A stretch of 64,000 nt of DNA, from contig NC_079890.1 in the NCBI RefSeq assembly GCF_024868665.1, forward strand, positions 1,222,391 to 1,286,390, read 5' to 3'. Positions 40,101 to 55,100 of the stretch are shown here, piece after piece. How positions within the stretch are numbered: the stretch's first letter is position 1; each line of letters opens with the position of its first letter. Source of the DNA: Triplophysa rosa (taxonomy: Eukaryota; Chordata; Actinopteri; Cypriniformes; Nemacheilidae). Below the pieces are notes generated by a model. That model worked only from the letters and a program-made list of their open reading frames with translations, searched no databases and had not been told where the DNA came from. A program made the translations under genes and the position numbers.

Positions 40101-43100
40101 TTTGGGAGATGACAAACTTTGTAGGATTTCTGTGAATTAAAATGCACAAACATGACGCAATTATACCCAACAATTGGAGAATGGATGCCTCTTCACAGAA
40201 CATAAAATAGTTACTTTATTTTTTTTCATGTGCCCATTCATGAGGAATATGTACAGTCATGGATGTGACAATTCAGAAAATGTCACTTACATGACTGTGT
40301 AAAACCATGCGCTAAAAATAAAACAAATGCTTTAAAAACTTGAAGAGAGACCACCAAATGTTGATATCTGTGCTGTTAGTATTGTAAAAACCTTAAATCA
40401 AATAAAGCAATAAGCCCCAAGAAGGAATGGGTTACAGTGCATTTTATAACAGCTAAGGGCGTTGTGGCACGACGCGAAGCTATGCGTAGCAAGGATTGAT
40501 AAAATAAAGTAAATAAAGTGATATTTAGGCTATGTAATGCGGTCAGCCGTTAAAAATCGGTGTATTTTATAACGGCTTAGAACTCGGCTCAACCAATCAG
40601 AATCAAGGACCAGAACTGACCGTTTTATAAACTTGATTTTTTCACGGAATTGCCCAGATTTAGAAATCGTTCTCTTATGTTTTGATCTTTATGCAAACTC
40701 CTAAAAGTGGTCATTTTCATGAGAAAGACCTTTAGCGCGTTCCTCCAGGATGGTGTTGAGACTGCCCAGCGGTGCGAGCTGCAGGGCGAAACACAGCGGG
40801 TGTATACTGATGCCCACCAGAGCCACGATACAGGGATGCTGAAGAGAGTGAAGCATGCTCGCCTCCAGACGAAACTCCGAGAAGCTTCTGGCTGCGTCCA
40901 TAGACTGCAGGTGTTTCACCATCGTGTCTGTAAGGAGAAGACATTGTGTAACCCAACACTCTTAAAAATAAAGGTGCTTAAAAGGTTCTTCACAGCGATG
41001 CCATAGAAGAACCATTTTCGGTTCCACAAAGAACCCTCTTAAAAGTATGACTTTATTATGACAGTACAGTATACTCAGAGTAGGGAAGATCAACAACTAA
41101 TACTGTAAATATTTGTCATAAAAATCTAGTCTAGAGGTCAACACTGATCTTTCTGCTCAAGCACTATAATAAAACTCAAATCCAGCGGTAGACTCTTGAC
41201 CTCAAAGAGGAAACCTCAAACTGTTCTGTGACCTGAAACTACAAGCTCTGATTTACAGCCGCAGGTTTTTTAATGACTCTGGTTACTGTTCTGGGGTCAG
41301 CAGCGTAAAGTCTTAATGAGCAGAGGTACACTTTCTATCCCGCTGTGACACACATCACCATCAAACGTTTGTTTCATGCCGTGACGGTAGCTTACAATAA
41401 TAACACAAGAGATGGTTTTACGTGGTTCTGCTATATGACACGGAGATGGAAGACATTGAATAAAGATCGCTCAAGACGTACAGAAACGATTTACGGATGT
41501 ATGGCCGATGGACCACCAGGATGCCTTTTGTATTGCATTCTCATGAGTGCATTTCCTACTTAAAGTCCCCGTGAACCGGAAGTTGCGATGGTTTTTACTT
41601 GCGTATTTTGACGCATTTCCAAGTGAAATGGAATCTCTAATGAGAAAAATAGTGGGCGTGGCTTTCGTCTTTCTCTGCGATTTGATGTATAAAACAGCTG
41701 TTGCATTGTGAAATGTAACTGCCAGCAGACTGACAGTTGAAGGGGAGGAGTTAACGGATGCTCCGCCCAAGCCGTCTAACATACGTCATTTATGATGGAT
41801 AGTAAATGCAGGAAGGCAAAAACAATGCATTTTCATATTTTAACTCAAGATTATGAGGGCAAAGTCATTTTAAAAAGAGAATGACACACATTGATAAACT
41901 ATTCACAATAAACGCTTCAATATTTCATTACAAAATAGGCATTGTCATTTTTTATTTCACTGGGACTTTAAAGTGGCAGTTCACCCAAAATCAAAATTCT
42001 GTCATCATTTATTCACTCTCTCGTGTGGTTGTGAATCTGTATGTGAGTTTTTCTTCAGTGGAACACAAAAGAAGATATTTGGAGAAATGTCTCCGTGGTT
42101 TTATGTTCATACAATGGAAGTCAATGGGGTTCAGTGTTGTTTGATTATCAACATTCTTCACAATATCTTCTTCTGTGTTCTGCAGAAGAAAGAAACTCAT
42201 ACAGGTTTGAAATAACATCAGCATGAACGAATGATGACATAATGTTCATTTTATAATCATTCAAGCTCAATATTGATATCATTGTGCTATTGTTTATTTC
42301 AAAAAACAGCCTTTCTGATTGTTTTCTAAAAGCCAAACAGGAAATAAGTGTCAAAAGTGAGAAACAGGGAGGTGAAGGAGTCTTGACCTTTCCTCTTGAT
42401 ACCCTCGGGTTTTCAATAAGTGCCTGTGGGCCACATGCTGACCTTCAAAGTATTAGATCACAGCAGGTGTGCTTTACCTGCACATGACGAACGTGATGTT
42501 GTGAGAGGTAGTTTGACATGCAATCTTTCATATTGAAGTGCAATTACAGGGACAGTTCACCCAAAAATGAAAATTCTGTCATGAATTACTCACTCTCTAG
42601 TTGTTCCAAACCTGTATAAATGTCTTTGTTTGGTTGAACACAGAGAAAGATATTTGGAAGAATGCTTGTAACCAAACAGTTCTGAGGCACCATTGACTCC
42701 CATAGTAGGAAAAAAAACAATGGTAGTCAAAAGTGCTGCAGAACTGCTTGCTGTCCTACATTCTTCAAAATATCTTCTTTTGTGTTCAACGGAAGAAAAA
42801 TAAATTATAGTATTTTTTCCTACTATGGGAGTCAATGGGGGGCAAGATCTGTCTGGTTATAAGCATTCTTCCAAATATCTTTCTGTGTTCATCAGAACAA
42901 AGACATGTATACAGATTTGAAACAACTTGAAGGTGAGTAAATGATGACAGAATTTTCATTTTGGGATGAACTGTCCCTTTAAATACAAACCATAAAGTTG
43001 GATTTGAACCCTTGTTGCTTATGCACAGCCCACTGCACCACAGCTCTGATTTTATTTTGTTAAATTTTAAAATATGATTTATTATGATTTTTAAATGAAC

Positions 43101-46100
43101 ATGTAAATTTATCAAATACATTTAACAAAATCAACGTCTCCTTTCATATGATTCATATTAAATGATATATACGTAAGGGCTAATGTCCAGGCAGCTGGTT
43201 GTTATGGCAGAAATAATCCCCGACAGTGTGATCAGGACGTGAAGTGGAGGGTCTTGTGTCTCACTGAAGGGGCTTATTTCTGCCATAACAACCGGCTGCT
43301 TGTACATTATCCCGCTTATTACACGCCTACTTGCCACGCGAGAAAAAAACTGGACATGAAATGTGAATTTGAAATCTTTTATGAGCTCATTTTTACTGAA
43401 TGCAGACCTTCCGTGAGGAAAAGCCGTTTACTTTCGGTTTTAAGGTAAGAGACGACCGATAACCGTCACGAACAGGCAATTTGGTTGAATCATTTGTAAA
43501 TATAATGTCATATATGTTATTAAAAGACATATTTATATTTAAATTATCAAAAAAAACCTGTCAAAATGATTTGCTGCATCCGGGTTACCGTGTGTTATTA
43601 GTTTTGAGAGGTTGTTATCTGGGAATAACGAACCTCCAAATGTCGCGACTGGCCAATCAGAATCAAGCATTCCAACCAGCCGTGTAATAATAAATGATAT
43701 GATATTAAATTGTATTATTAACGCAACCTTGTCCCTAATGACTATACGAAATGTGTCCACCGATAGCTGATTTTTCAGAGTGATATTTGCTGATACCAAT
43801 ACCGATACTAATGATTAAGATTTCTTAACTTTCTGAATCTTATTAATTCATATAATGACAATTAATGTCAAACATTTTTTCAAAGCTTTTGTAACATTGA
43901 ACAAATGAATTGCATTTTCCTGTTCTCTTTTGATTGAAAGGTGATCATCGGCTGTTTTTAAAATGTCGACCGATAGCCAATGGTGTGAAAAATGGCTTTT
44001 ATCGACCAATGCCGATTATTGGCCGATATATCTGTGCGTCTCTTAACCCTTTATCTGTTACAAATTCACTTGCAATTTATTTTAATAACTCAATATCTAC
44101 ACGTGATGATGTCAAGGTTATATTTGCACATTGCTTTATAAATTAACAAATTTACCTAATAGGACACAGTATTATCAATCTCTTTCTGCTTTTTGTTCAT
44201 ATTTGGCTTCACAAATATTGTATTATCATTACACCAAAGACATTATTGTTTTATGTGTTAAACATTAGACATTAAGTGTTTTATGTAATTTAAGTGAACA
44301 TGAAATGCAATTCACAATTTTTTTTTGATGCAACCTAACATAATTCTGAGTTCATTTAACAGAAACAAGCGTTTATTCATCGGAAACAGAAAAGCAATGG
44401 TGTGAGATTGGGATGGGAGTCTGTTTGCTGGGACAGAAAATATTCGCTTTTTTAATGCATATATTTAATTAATTCATATATTTTATTTTGAATGATATAT
44501 TTGAAAAAAAAAATTATAACAGTTTATGATAATGGTGATTATAATACATGGAATTATTATTATTATTATAGTATTACATCAGCGATAGGGATTTATACTG
44601 AAGGTCAACAGTAGTTTCTGTGGGTTACCATAAGGAATCCCTTTACAGACTTTAAAACTCGAGTATACCGTACATGAATGTGACTGACAAAATGAAAACG
44701 TAAAGCAGAAATGTCTACGATATGATTCATAAGGAACATAAACATCATGTCATAAGAGTAGTTGTCTTGATTTAGTACCCGTCTCTATCGTAAAGAAAGC
44801 TCCAGAAAGTGTGTGTGTGTTTGTGTGGGGTGGAAAATAAATCAACTGAGATGTAAAACTGCCGAGAGAAGAATTCATACAACAGAGAACATCAGCAACA
44901 GCGACACACTGCACATAACCCAAGGCTGCTGTTTGAGAGAAACAGCAAATGTGTTTACGCTAATCGCCAGGGAAGCGAGGAAACCAGGGGCCCCAACAAA
45001 TGCCCAGAAGTTTATATAAAGCATGTATGACATATTCGTTTTCTATCATATTTTGTATGGTCTGGATACAAGCATTAAAATGTAACATTATTATTACATT
45101 GGCGTGGATTTGCGTTAAAATAAGCGCGGAGACGGTAAAATAAGGGTTATAAAGGGTGCATATTACGACCATGCCTGAAATTGCTTAGGGCCCCCAAATC
45201 ACTAAGTCCGCCCCTGCTAATCGCATTTACTTCCAGTGCAAGTTGACAAACTGCACGTCATAAAGAGTTTTCAGAGGGGCGGGATTACAGGAGGGAGAAA
45301 GAGACAGATCGGCAAGGTCGGAGAAACGCTGAAACTAGCGGAGCATGAAATAACTGAAGCATTACGTATAATTCAATTTCAATTCTATTGATTTGTATTG
45401 CGCTTTTTGCAACGGATATCAATCTCAAGCAGCTAATGAATGAAAAGTGCCTGAGAAACCACGAGCGAGCCAGAAAGACGACTTACAAACGTCAGAAGCA
45501 GATGAGAAAGAAAACCTAAGGACTCATTTTTGAAACTTTTTCTTTATAATTTAGGGCAAACGTCAAATAACGTAATGGTATTCACTACGGAAATCCAATG
45601 TCTTGCCGAGTTAAATGAACGTAAAAAAGACAAGGTTTATGCTGAGGAGGTCAGAGGGTCAGTGGAGACGAAGAGACCGAGACGGCAACCGAACCAAAGA
45701 GTAAAAACGAAACAGAAGATTAATGACATTGTACAGTAAAGATCCTGTTTCTCTCCATCCGTCACAGACACCCGAGTAGAATCCCAGCGCTTTGACCTTT
45801 CACCTTCACCTAGAGACGGGCTTACGTTACCAACCAATCACATCAGACGTCTTCGAATCGCTCATGGAGCAGAACCAATGGAAATGTACCTGTGCCACTG
45901 TTGAGCGACAGCTGCTTGCATTTCTTGAAGTGAAAGCGTTTGATGGCCACCGGATGACCTCTGTATGAGGCTCTGTAGACGATGGTACCACTGCCGCCCT
46001 GACCCAGAATATCTGCTTCCTGTTCTGTCCACACGAGATCATCCTTCAGCAGAAACAACCTGAGACACACACACACACATCTTTAGAAGACGAGCGGACA

Positions 46101-49100
46101 CACGTTTAGCGGCTACGACACGGGTGGAATTCCCGCATGACAGACATTTTGGAAAACAAAGATTATTTTCAATAGTGTCTTATACCTTGTCCTACAAATT
46201 TCACACAAACATTCCGATCTCTGTCATTTTGCCGTGCTTCGTGCTCTCTTTCTAGGTTCAATTTTTACACCCAGACGAAACCAACCGACCCGTTCTTGTC
46301 TCAATGTCTGGCCATTGAAAATGCATTCGTGAAGCCAGCCATCATGCCAAATCACATCCATTAAAACTCCGTATGGGAGCGCAGTTTGAGTCGTTCGCTG
46401 CAGGCTGATCATAGTACGTACACGTGTTTTTAATTCAGTCCATCTCCGGAGCGCTCTCACGGCCTGCGGTCTGTCACACAGCAGCAAGAAACAATCATTC
46501 ATCCGCCATCAAGACAATGACGTTACTCACACAATCATGTAAACATGTGATATGTTTATGCATCTGACCAGCGTATGATGTGGTTAACCGAAGACATTTT
46601 CAAACATGCGATCCATGTACTGTACGTTACCACATCAACACAACGGCTAGAATTATAGTTTATCATGTGACTTCACCGAAACACTTCACAACAGTCGAAA
46701 AATCTTTTTTTTGTGCATTGAAAGTAGTATCAGCTGGGTTATCTTGATTAAGTAGTAAAAACAACAACAAAAAATACACAGCAAACTAACACATTAAATA
46801 CAAAAAAATAGATGTTTTTGTTAAAACAGAGTTATCTGTTTTTGCAAATAAACTCAGTTTATCATATAGACGGTTTTAAAGCAACAACATAAACAAACAT
46901 TACTGCGCATGCGTGCGTTTGTAAACTGCCGTTAACGTCCGGAAAACATTCGTAAATAATAGAGCGCCTGTAAATTATTTCTAAAAACAAGTAAAATAAA
47001 CCGAGAAGAACTGTTACTTAGCTAAACTTGACTCTCCAATATTATGAATTTAGACTGTGATACCAAACTCAACCGCTAGATGTCAGTGTACCATACGCTT
47101 TGTTTAAATGCGACCAAACTACAGGACCCATTCAACAAATTATGTTTTATTACTAAAATGAACATACAACAAAATTCAACAAATCTTTTTACTTAATTAT
47201 ACAATAAAAGAACAATATTAATTAATATTAACATGAATTAAATAAAATAGTTATATTATTAGACGTGGCATACAACGCCTCGAAATGCTGTCTAGCTAGG
47301 GCACTCAGTGTACTACATGCTTTTACACGTGTGTGTGATTTATCAATCTCAATAATCCGATATCTCAAAGCTCTCGTTATTTCATTACGGAGTTATTTTT
47401 CACAGAATTCCCTGTTTTTTCCCCTCCGAGACCTTTCCATTAAGCCCTTCACCACAAGAAAATCTCTTCAAAGGGCTTTGATTTGGTTGGTACGGCTCAA
47501 AAAGAGGATTTGAAGTTCAAACCCATCAATTCTGCTTTTCGTTTTAACATCAAAATTAATAATCCAATTTACGTGATGTACCACAACCACATGTTGACTG
47601 CGCTGTGAAGCGAACAGCAGCCCGCTGACAGCGCTGTGTTTGGGTTTCAAGCCAAGCCAAACCACGTCTGATTCAGCTCCATTAAATCCACGTAAGCGCT
47701 GCATATGAGGACCAGGTGTGTGAGGTTGACATTGAGAGAGGCGAACCTTCTGTAGACGCTGTGCGTTGACAAAATGTAGAGTGTGATGTTACCGTGAAGG
47801 GAAGTCGGTCATGAAGAGCTCGGGCACCAGCTCCTGTAGAGGTACGGGTTGTTTGGGATGGTTGGGACAGGTGATGTGCTCTTTGTCCACGGCGGCTAGG
47901 ACGCAGTCCTCCATGTTGAAGTAGTGGACGGTGTTGTGATGCGAGGCGGCGTGAGCGTCTGGTATTTTGGGTACGGAGCTGCAGTACGGACACGGAGCGT
48001 ACTGCTCGATGAGGAGAGAACCGTCGCTCTCGCTGGCTGTCAGAGCTGTGAAGAGAATGACAAATAATGTTAAGCAGACTCTGGAGCGTGTCCACAGGAA
48101 GACAGCGCTGGTTTTGTGAGTGTAATAATAGAAAAGTAGAAGACTTGTGACCAAAGTGTATCTCAAAAGTAATACGACTATTGCACAGACACGACTCAGA
48201 AACCACATTCAGTTAACTTGTGTTTTAAATGAAACCACCCTTAAACAAGAAAAACCACGTTAATATCTCAGTTGTTTCTCCAAGTCATCAATGAGAGCAC
48301 GTCTCATCTGTGTCTCAGATATTGCTCCTGAGAAATATCTCTGTCATTAGAGTTTGAGAAGAGATGTCAACAATGTCTTAAACTAAGCTCAGATTTGTCA
48401 TCAAATGTCAATATTACTGAAGATCAAACATTTTGTCTCAAATCCAGATGATTTCACCTCCATTCCCTTCATGCGTTTCAACAGTAATTCTGCATTCACA
48501 CCAAAAACGAATAACCTAAATTGCTTACAAAGTCAATGCAAAGACGCGAATAGACCTGAATTTGCACCAGGCGACGTGGGTCAAGATATAGTCACAAAGG
48601 TCGAGTGCTCGATTCTCGGGAACGTTCCCATTATTCCCATTAAGCGTCTGTGAAAGGCATGAATGTAAACGACGATTCTCACCAGGAAACCACTGCTCTA
48701 TAAGAGCGTTAACATGATCGGTGATGAACGCCATGGCAGAGAAATCCCTCGTGTCCGACTGGCACATAATCTTGATTCCTCCACTTTTCTTCTTCTTCCA
48801 GTTCAGATCCGAGGACTCCACGCTGTGGATGAGAAGAACGAGAGAACGTTGCTTCTTACAACAACAAAGATCTGCAGATTTATGGTGACACAAAGATAAT
48901 ATGCGGTCGCTATGGTTTTACTAACCATGGTTACTGTAGTAAAAGCATGGTTAATTTGAAATCATCAAAAAAGAATGTTCCCACATCACCAACCTCAGAT
49001 ATCCTCCATCAAAGGTGACCAGCAGCCCTTCCTTCCAGTAGATGGTTTGACTGCGACGGACACGAAACGTGCTGCATCGGTTCCGCTGCTGGTTCCCTGC

Positions 49101-52100
49101 GAAGCTGTAGATCACCGTGTTACGGTTACTGTGGTTCTTCGTGTTCTTTTTGGTCTCGAATGCCTATTACAGAAAAAAAACTGGTTAGATATGAATATGA
49201 ACACAGAACAATTTCGAACGCGTGTTATTTCAACTTGGCTACCTCACATCGATTTTATTTCAACCATTCAGCGTTTTATTTGATCTGACGTTTTTTGCAT
49301 GCTAGCTGTAGCAAAATTACATCCGTAGCCACATTTATTATACAGCACACTGGCTAATATTTGTTCACCTGCAAGTCCATCTGGTTTAAACTGATAAGCA
49401 TTCGGGCAATAAAGCGCTCCCAGAATCCCGCAGGCACGAAGCTCATCTTAAAGTGTCGCTGGATGCTGTTGTTGCTCTGCTGGCGAAAGCCGTGGATGTC
49501 CATGGCAGGTTTCGGGGGTAAAAGGTGTGGCAACAGATAACTGCGAACATGAAAACAAATGGTGATTCATCACATTTCAAACAATGATGAGTTTCGTTTA
49601 GCGGACAGGTTCGTGTCTAAACTCACTTTTGTAACATGCTTACTAGAGACGGTCACCCAGAGGAAATTTATAAGAAACACTCCTTTTATATTACCAAATC
49701 ACTTGATTTTCGGGACGATATTGTTATCACTTCCTGTTTTTGAATTGGTTCGATGCCCTTGGTCCGTGTTGTGTTCACATTTCAATCGAACCGCGCCAGA
49801 GTTCATTTGAAGGTGGACCGAGACCCAGCTTTTCAGCGGTCCCGGTCCGCTTGTTTGGTGCACCAGGGTTTGGGTGGCAGCGTTCACACTTACACAAATA
49901 AACCGCACTAACAGAGCAATCGCACCAGAGTTCGTTTTCATCGAACCAAACATGGCATATATGAACACACCCTTAAATTGCAGTGCATTGCTGACATCAT
50001 TCACTTACTTTCAAGTTTTTAAATGTCTTTGTTTCATTGAACACAAAAGAAGGTATTTAGAACAATGTGTCAAGCCAAACAGTTGTGGGGCACCACTGAC
50101 TACCAATTTCGTTAACGAAAATAATGACGAAAACTACTCGTCAACAACAATTTTCCCAGGACGAAGACGAGACGAAAAGTAAGACCATTAAACGACAACT
50201 AAGACTCTATCAGCACGCAATATCGTTGACGAAAAATGATAAGACCAAAATGTAGTTATGATATAAAAACTTACCCAAAAACTCTGTTTAGTCTTTGTAC
50301 GAGCGTTCATCTTTGCGGTCGCCAAATAACAGGAGTTCAGATCCCCCAAACAGGGATGAAAAGTTAAAAAAGTATGCGTTTTCTGCCAGTGGGTGACTTA
50401 TTTTATGCAATCTGGCAACCATACACAAATGCTCTCACTGTGGAAGCGCCGTTGTGGATCTTGAGTTAATGAATTGCTCAATTGAATGAATTGACAATGA
50501 ATAGACATTTACTCGACAAAACTTGACTAAACAAAAACAGGACATGGATGAATAAATAAGATAAAAACTAAAAAGTATATTTGTCGTGGGACTAAAACGA
50601 AGACCAAAATAAGAAAAAGCTGACAAAATTAACACTACTACCATAGTAGTTATATAATAAAATAATGTAAAATGTAGGAATGAAACATTTCTTATTTATT
50701 TCTAATTTCGCTGTTGTCCTTCTGAAACCTTGTATCTTTTGTAATTTAAATGTTTTGCCATAAATCATTATTGTTAGTCACCCCTTATGTTTGTCACTGG
50801 GGTTTTGCAAATATCTAACAAATATAAAGTATTAAAAAGGGCTAGTTATCTTTGACAACACAGTATTTAATCATTTTAAAAGTACAGTGTTTTTTCCATT
50901 TCCCGAAAAACAGTGAATTTGCACATATGGGGTTTCAAAAGGACGGCGACGATTTACTATTATTGTATATTAAAATATTAATTATAATATTATAATATAA
51001 CTTTATAATGTTGATTGTAAATTGTTAATTAAAAAATAACAAAAAAAAAAGATGATACATGTACTTTTATGTTAAAGTATCATTCAAATTAAGCTTTAAA
51101 TGTGTGATGAAAAGCAGATGTTCCCATAACTTCATGAGTGACATTTCACATTTGATGAAATTCCATTAACTGTAACTATGCTTCTTTTTATATTGTTAAT
51201 AACAGTACAGTGTTTTATGTAACATTTTACGTTGTTAAAATAATGTTTATTTATCATATATATCAGCTAATGAAATTCACAATTAAAAACAGTAAAATAT
51301 ACAAAACTTTGCTGTAATGCACAAGAATTTGACATTGTTTTAAAAGTGTTTAAAGTCTGCATTAAAACGGAAGAATCGATTGTCTTTTTTCTGTATTGTG
51401 ACGTATACCCGAGTGAAACGACTTCCGAAATGAGAAAATAAAATGTAGGGCAGGACTTGATTTCATCCACCGACAACTGATTGGATCGTTAAAAGGTGAA
51501 AGATTCGAACGCCAGTTTGCAATCTGTCAGTCGTTACAGCCCCGCCCTCGCGCCATTCCTCGTGACCAGAAGTGAAGAGAGGTCGTTGCCAGAGGGGGAG
51601 GAGGTTAATGTTTTTAGTAAAGATTAGAAGTGAAAATTAATTTAAAAAAAATGATGTGCACTGATAAATAATTTAAAATAAATACGTCACCACTGTGTAA
51701 AACAACTAGAACTATCATTTTTTATTTCATGCCGACTTTAAAGATGTTTTCTGGCAACCACAGCTGCCCGTGTTTTCCCCCCAAAAAATCAACATTATCA
51801 TTGTGTTCGAGATCAATCCTCATTTTCTGACCTAGATTGTTGGTTAGTTTCTAATGCAACGGTGGTATAAATATATTTTTTTGCTAAATATGCAGTAGAC
51901 AAGCCCGGATTGGCTAATCGGGAGGACCTGAAAGATTCCCGGTGGGCTGGTCTGTTTTTTTTGGCAGCGAGGGCCGGTGTTGTTATGCCACTGCAGGGGC
52001 GGACTGGCCATCTGGAATACCGGGACGAAACGCAAACGCATGGGCCGAAATGGATGATGCAACGGAATGGATGGAGGGCCGATTTGAAGTCCGAATCCGC

Positions 52101-55100
52101 CCCTGGCAGTAGAGCTTGATGTAGCTCCACCGGTTTGGAAACAGAGCCCATATTATGTTAAGTTTCATTCACCTGTTGCTGGCGACGGGTAGTGCGATTT
52201 CAAACTTGGTCAGGAACTGGAAGTACTGCTCTTCAGTTTGTTGTGTAAATCCTGTTCCCACCAGTAGCAAGCGAAGATCTTTGGCATTGATGACTCCGTT
52301 GCGAGCCACAGACCTCGAGCCCTTCAGGTTGATGATGCGCTCCAAACACTCGGACAACCACACGGCATCCAGGAAATAGAGTTTACACAGACCGTGACTC
52401 GTGTCGGGGAAATGCAGGATGGTGCCGGTCTCAATAAGAAAACTAATGGCTGTAATGAAATAACAAAAGCGATGGCTGTAATTCAGGTAATGATAACTGA
52501 CTGTAACATCGATCGTGGCGGGGATGTTATAAACCAATACTTCAACAATGATTTTGTCACTGATATATCATGCATTTAGAAAATTGGTGGATCTTTGTGT
52601 TAGCAACGCAGAAGACATGTAAACGTAATAATGCTGTAATGAGTTCTGCATTACCAGTTTGTAGATCTTCATAGTCTTTAATATCACTGTCTGGTGTCTG
52701 CTCGATAATCTGCTCCAGTTCCAGATCTGTCAGGTACTGAACTTCATCCATCGCGTCTCTTCTCTCACGTTCAACGATTACAGCCTCCTGGAGTTTCAGG
52801 TAACTTTTGGGAATCTGCATAACACACGTATTTCACTTTTCATTCATATTGCCATTTATCGATTAAAAACATGTAAAAGTCTGTTAGGTGAATAAATAAG
52901 GTGGAGCTATAGTACATTCGACCGCTTCTCTTTCATCCCATTGTTATTTGTGATATATAACGATATAAAAGTCTTGAACACTAACCAGTCTTCCCACTAG
53001 TTTGTGGCAGCTAGCCGGGTTGCTGATGTCCTTCATAGAGCAAGCGATGTGAAATAACAACCTCTTGAGACAGTCCATTCCTTCCAGCGTCTTACACGAC
53101 ACCTCACTGTCTCACACACAACACACAACCCGACACAAACGGATAAGCTTGCGTCCACACCCAGTAAGTAAAATGTAAAGCGAGTTAGGCGAATAAAACT
53201 GACTGTAGTTGTTTCCAGGTAATGTCGGGGTAACCGCTGGCCCGTGAGCCTGACGGGGTTCTGCAAAGTGCCAGGATGTACGCCCGCAGTGTCGCGATAC
53301 GCTCCATGCGAAATTTAGTGTCTATAAGGTCCAAATGAGTGCCAATGACCACCACAGCAGAGTTTGGGGCACGGGCCTGATGGAGAGATCACAAGACAAA
53401 CATAATTTCTATTAAACCATGTCTCAATGTTTATGTGTGACACCTTTTCAAAAATGTGAAAACAAATGAAACTAAAAGAAAAAGCATGTCTGTTCACTCA
53501 TAGAGATACATAAATGCATATTTAGTGATGAATCGCGGATCAATAGCACCGCCATATTGGGGAGGGCAAGACTGCCTTATAAACACATAGAAGTGAATGG
53601 AGGGGCTGCGATTTTTCTTTAAATAGTGTTTATGTCAACCAAATTGAATTGTTTACAATCTTGTAAAAAAGTTCTGCCTTCACTTATGGTGAATTTAGAT
53701 AATTAGACAAGTGTGAGTTTTTACAATTCCTCATGACAATGAATAACATCTCTCTATCGATATTATAACATAAGTGACTGGACTTTCTTTTTCGTATTCC
53801 ATGTAGATCGTAACCATTGAAATGTAAACATCATTGTGCTTTTGTTCAGAAAAGAAACACTTGCCCCGTTCACTTGTATGTGTGGCAGCCTTGCCCTTTC
53901 CAATATGGCGGATGAGCCCAATATGGCACAAGGGAGAATAAACTTCAAACCTCATTGGTTCACACACATCACCACAGTAGATTTAAATTCATGTGTGAAG
54001 ACAACCACGGAAGTCTTGCATAGCTTTGAGATCCACTTTAAGCCAATTAAACATTTTTATTTCGAACAGCATGCTGTTTGTCCTCCTGACCAGAGGGGGT
54101 ACTAAAGAGTCAACAGAGGTTCAAAAAGCTTCACTTACCTCGATATTCAGCAGCCAGGACTGTAGGTTAGCGACAGCTTCCTCTCCCAAAGCCAAGTTCC
54201 AAATCACCACATACAAAGACTTATCCGTGAAAAAACACTGGTTTACTGTCGACATGCTCGCCGGGCCGCCGATGTCCCACACGTTAAAGAACACAGAATC
54301 TATCTATATACACAGAACAAGCACACACACGCAATAGTGATGTTATTGGGTAAAAAAAACAAGACATAACGATAATATTATTCTCTGTTCAAGTGGATGA
54401 AAGCTGTAAGCAGTTTTTATTAAATTGAAAAAATACAAAACGCAATGTAGTCACAAAACAGTCTGCGTCATGATTACCTGTTTTGGCCGACCAATTAAAT
54501 ATTAATTGGAAATTGTACATCATAACTTTTCAATCTTTCATTTTCCAGTACTGTAGATTCCACTTGGTGTTATAGAAAAACATACGTTTTTAAAGTTTCG
54601 CAATATATGCGATCTATTGAAGGCCTACAATGACTAAACTTCTATGTTTTTACGTTTTATAAACTTTATTTATGTTCATCACAATGAAATGTTTTTTAAA
54701 CAAGAAAATAGTGAAAAATTAAGTAAACAGACACAAGTCTAAAAAAAAAAGGGAAATGAGTCAGTGGTGTAGAAAGTGGTCACAGCTGCTGATGATCTCT
54801 GGGGCTTTATAACAACAATGTGCTTGTGTATAAATGTGCGTTTATAAAAACATGTATGTTTGTCTGACAAAGACATCCTCTTGGGTTTTGTAAGTCTGAC
54901 TCATGGAAACTCTGCTGAGAAACATTTAGGACCACGAACGGAGTCTGAGTTCAAAGTTCAGCCGGAACTGCTGCTCATTCAAAGACCTCGAGGTCAAAAT
55001 GTTGGCATTTTAATGGCTTTGCTTTTTCAGAACTCCTATAAGGATGTTCTGTCTTGTTTTCATCATGTTGTCATTACAAACTGAGCGAGAAATGCTGTAC

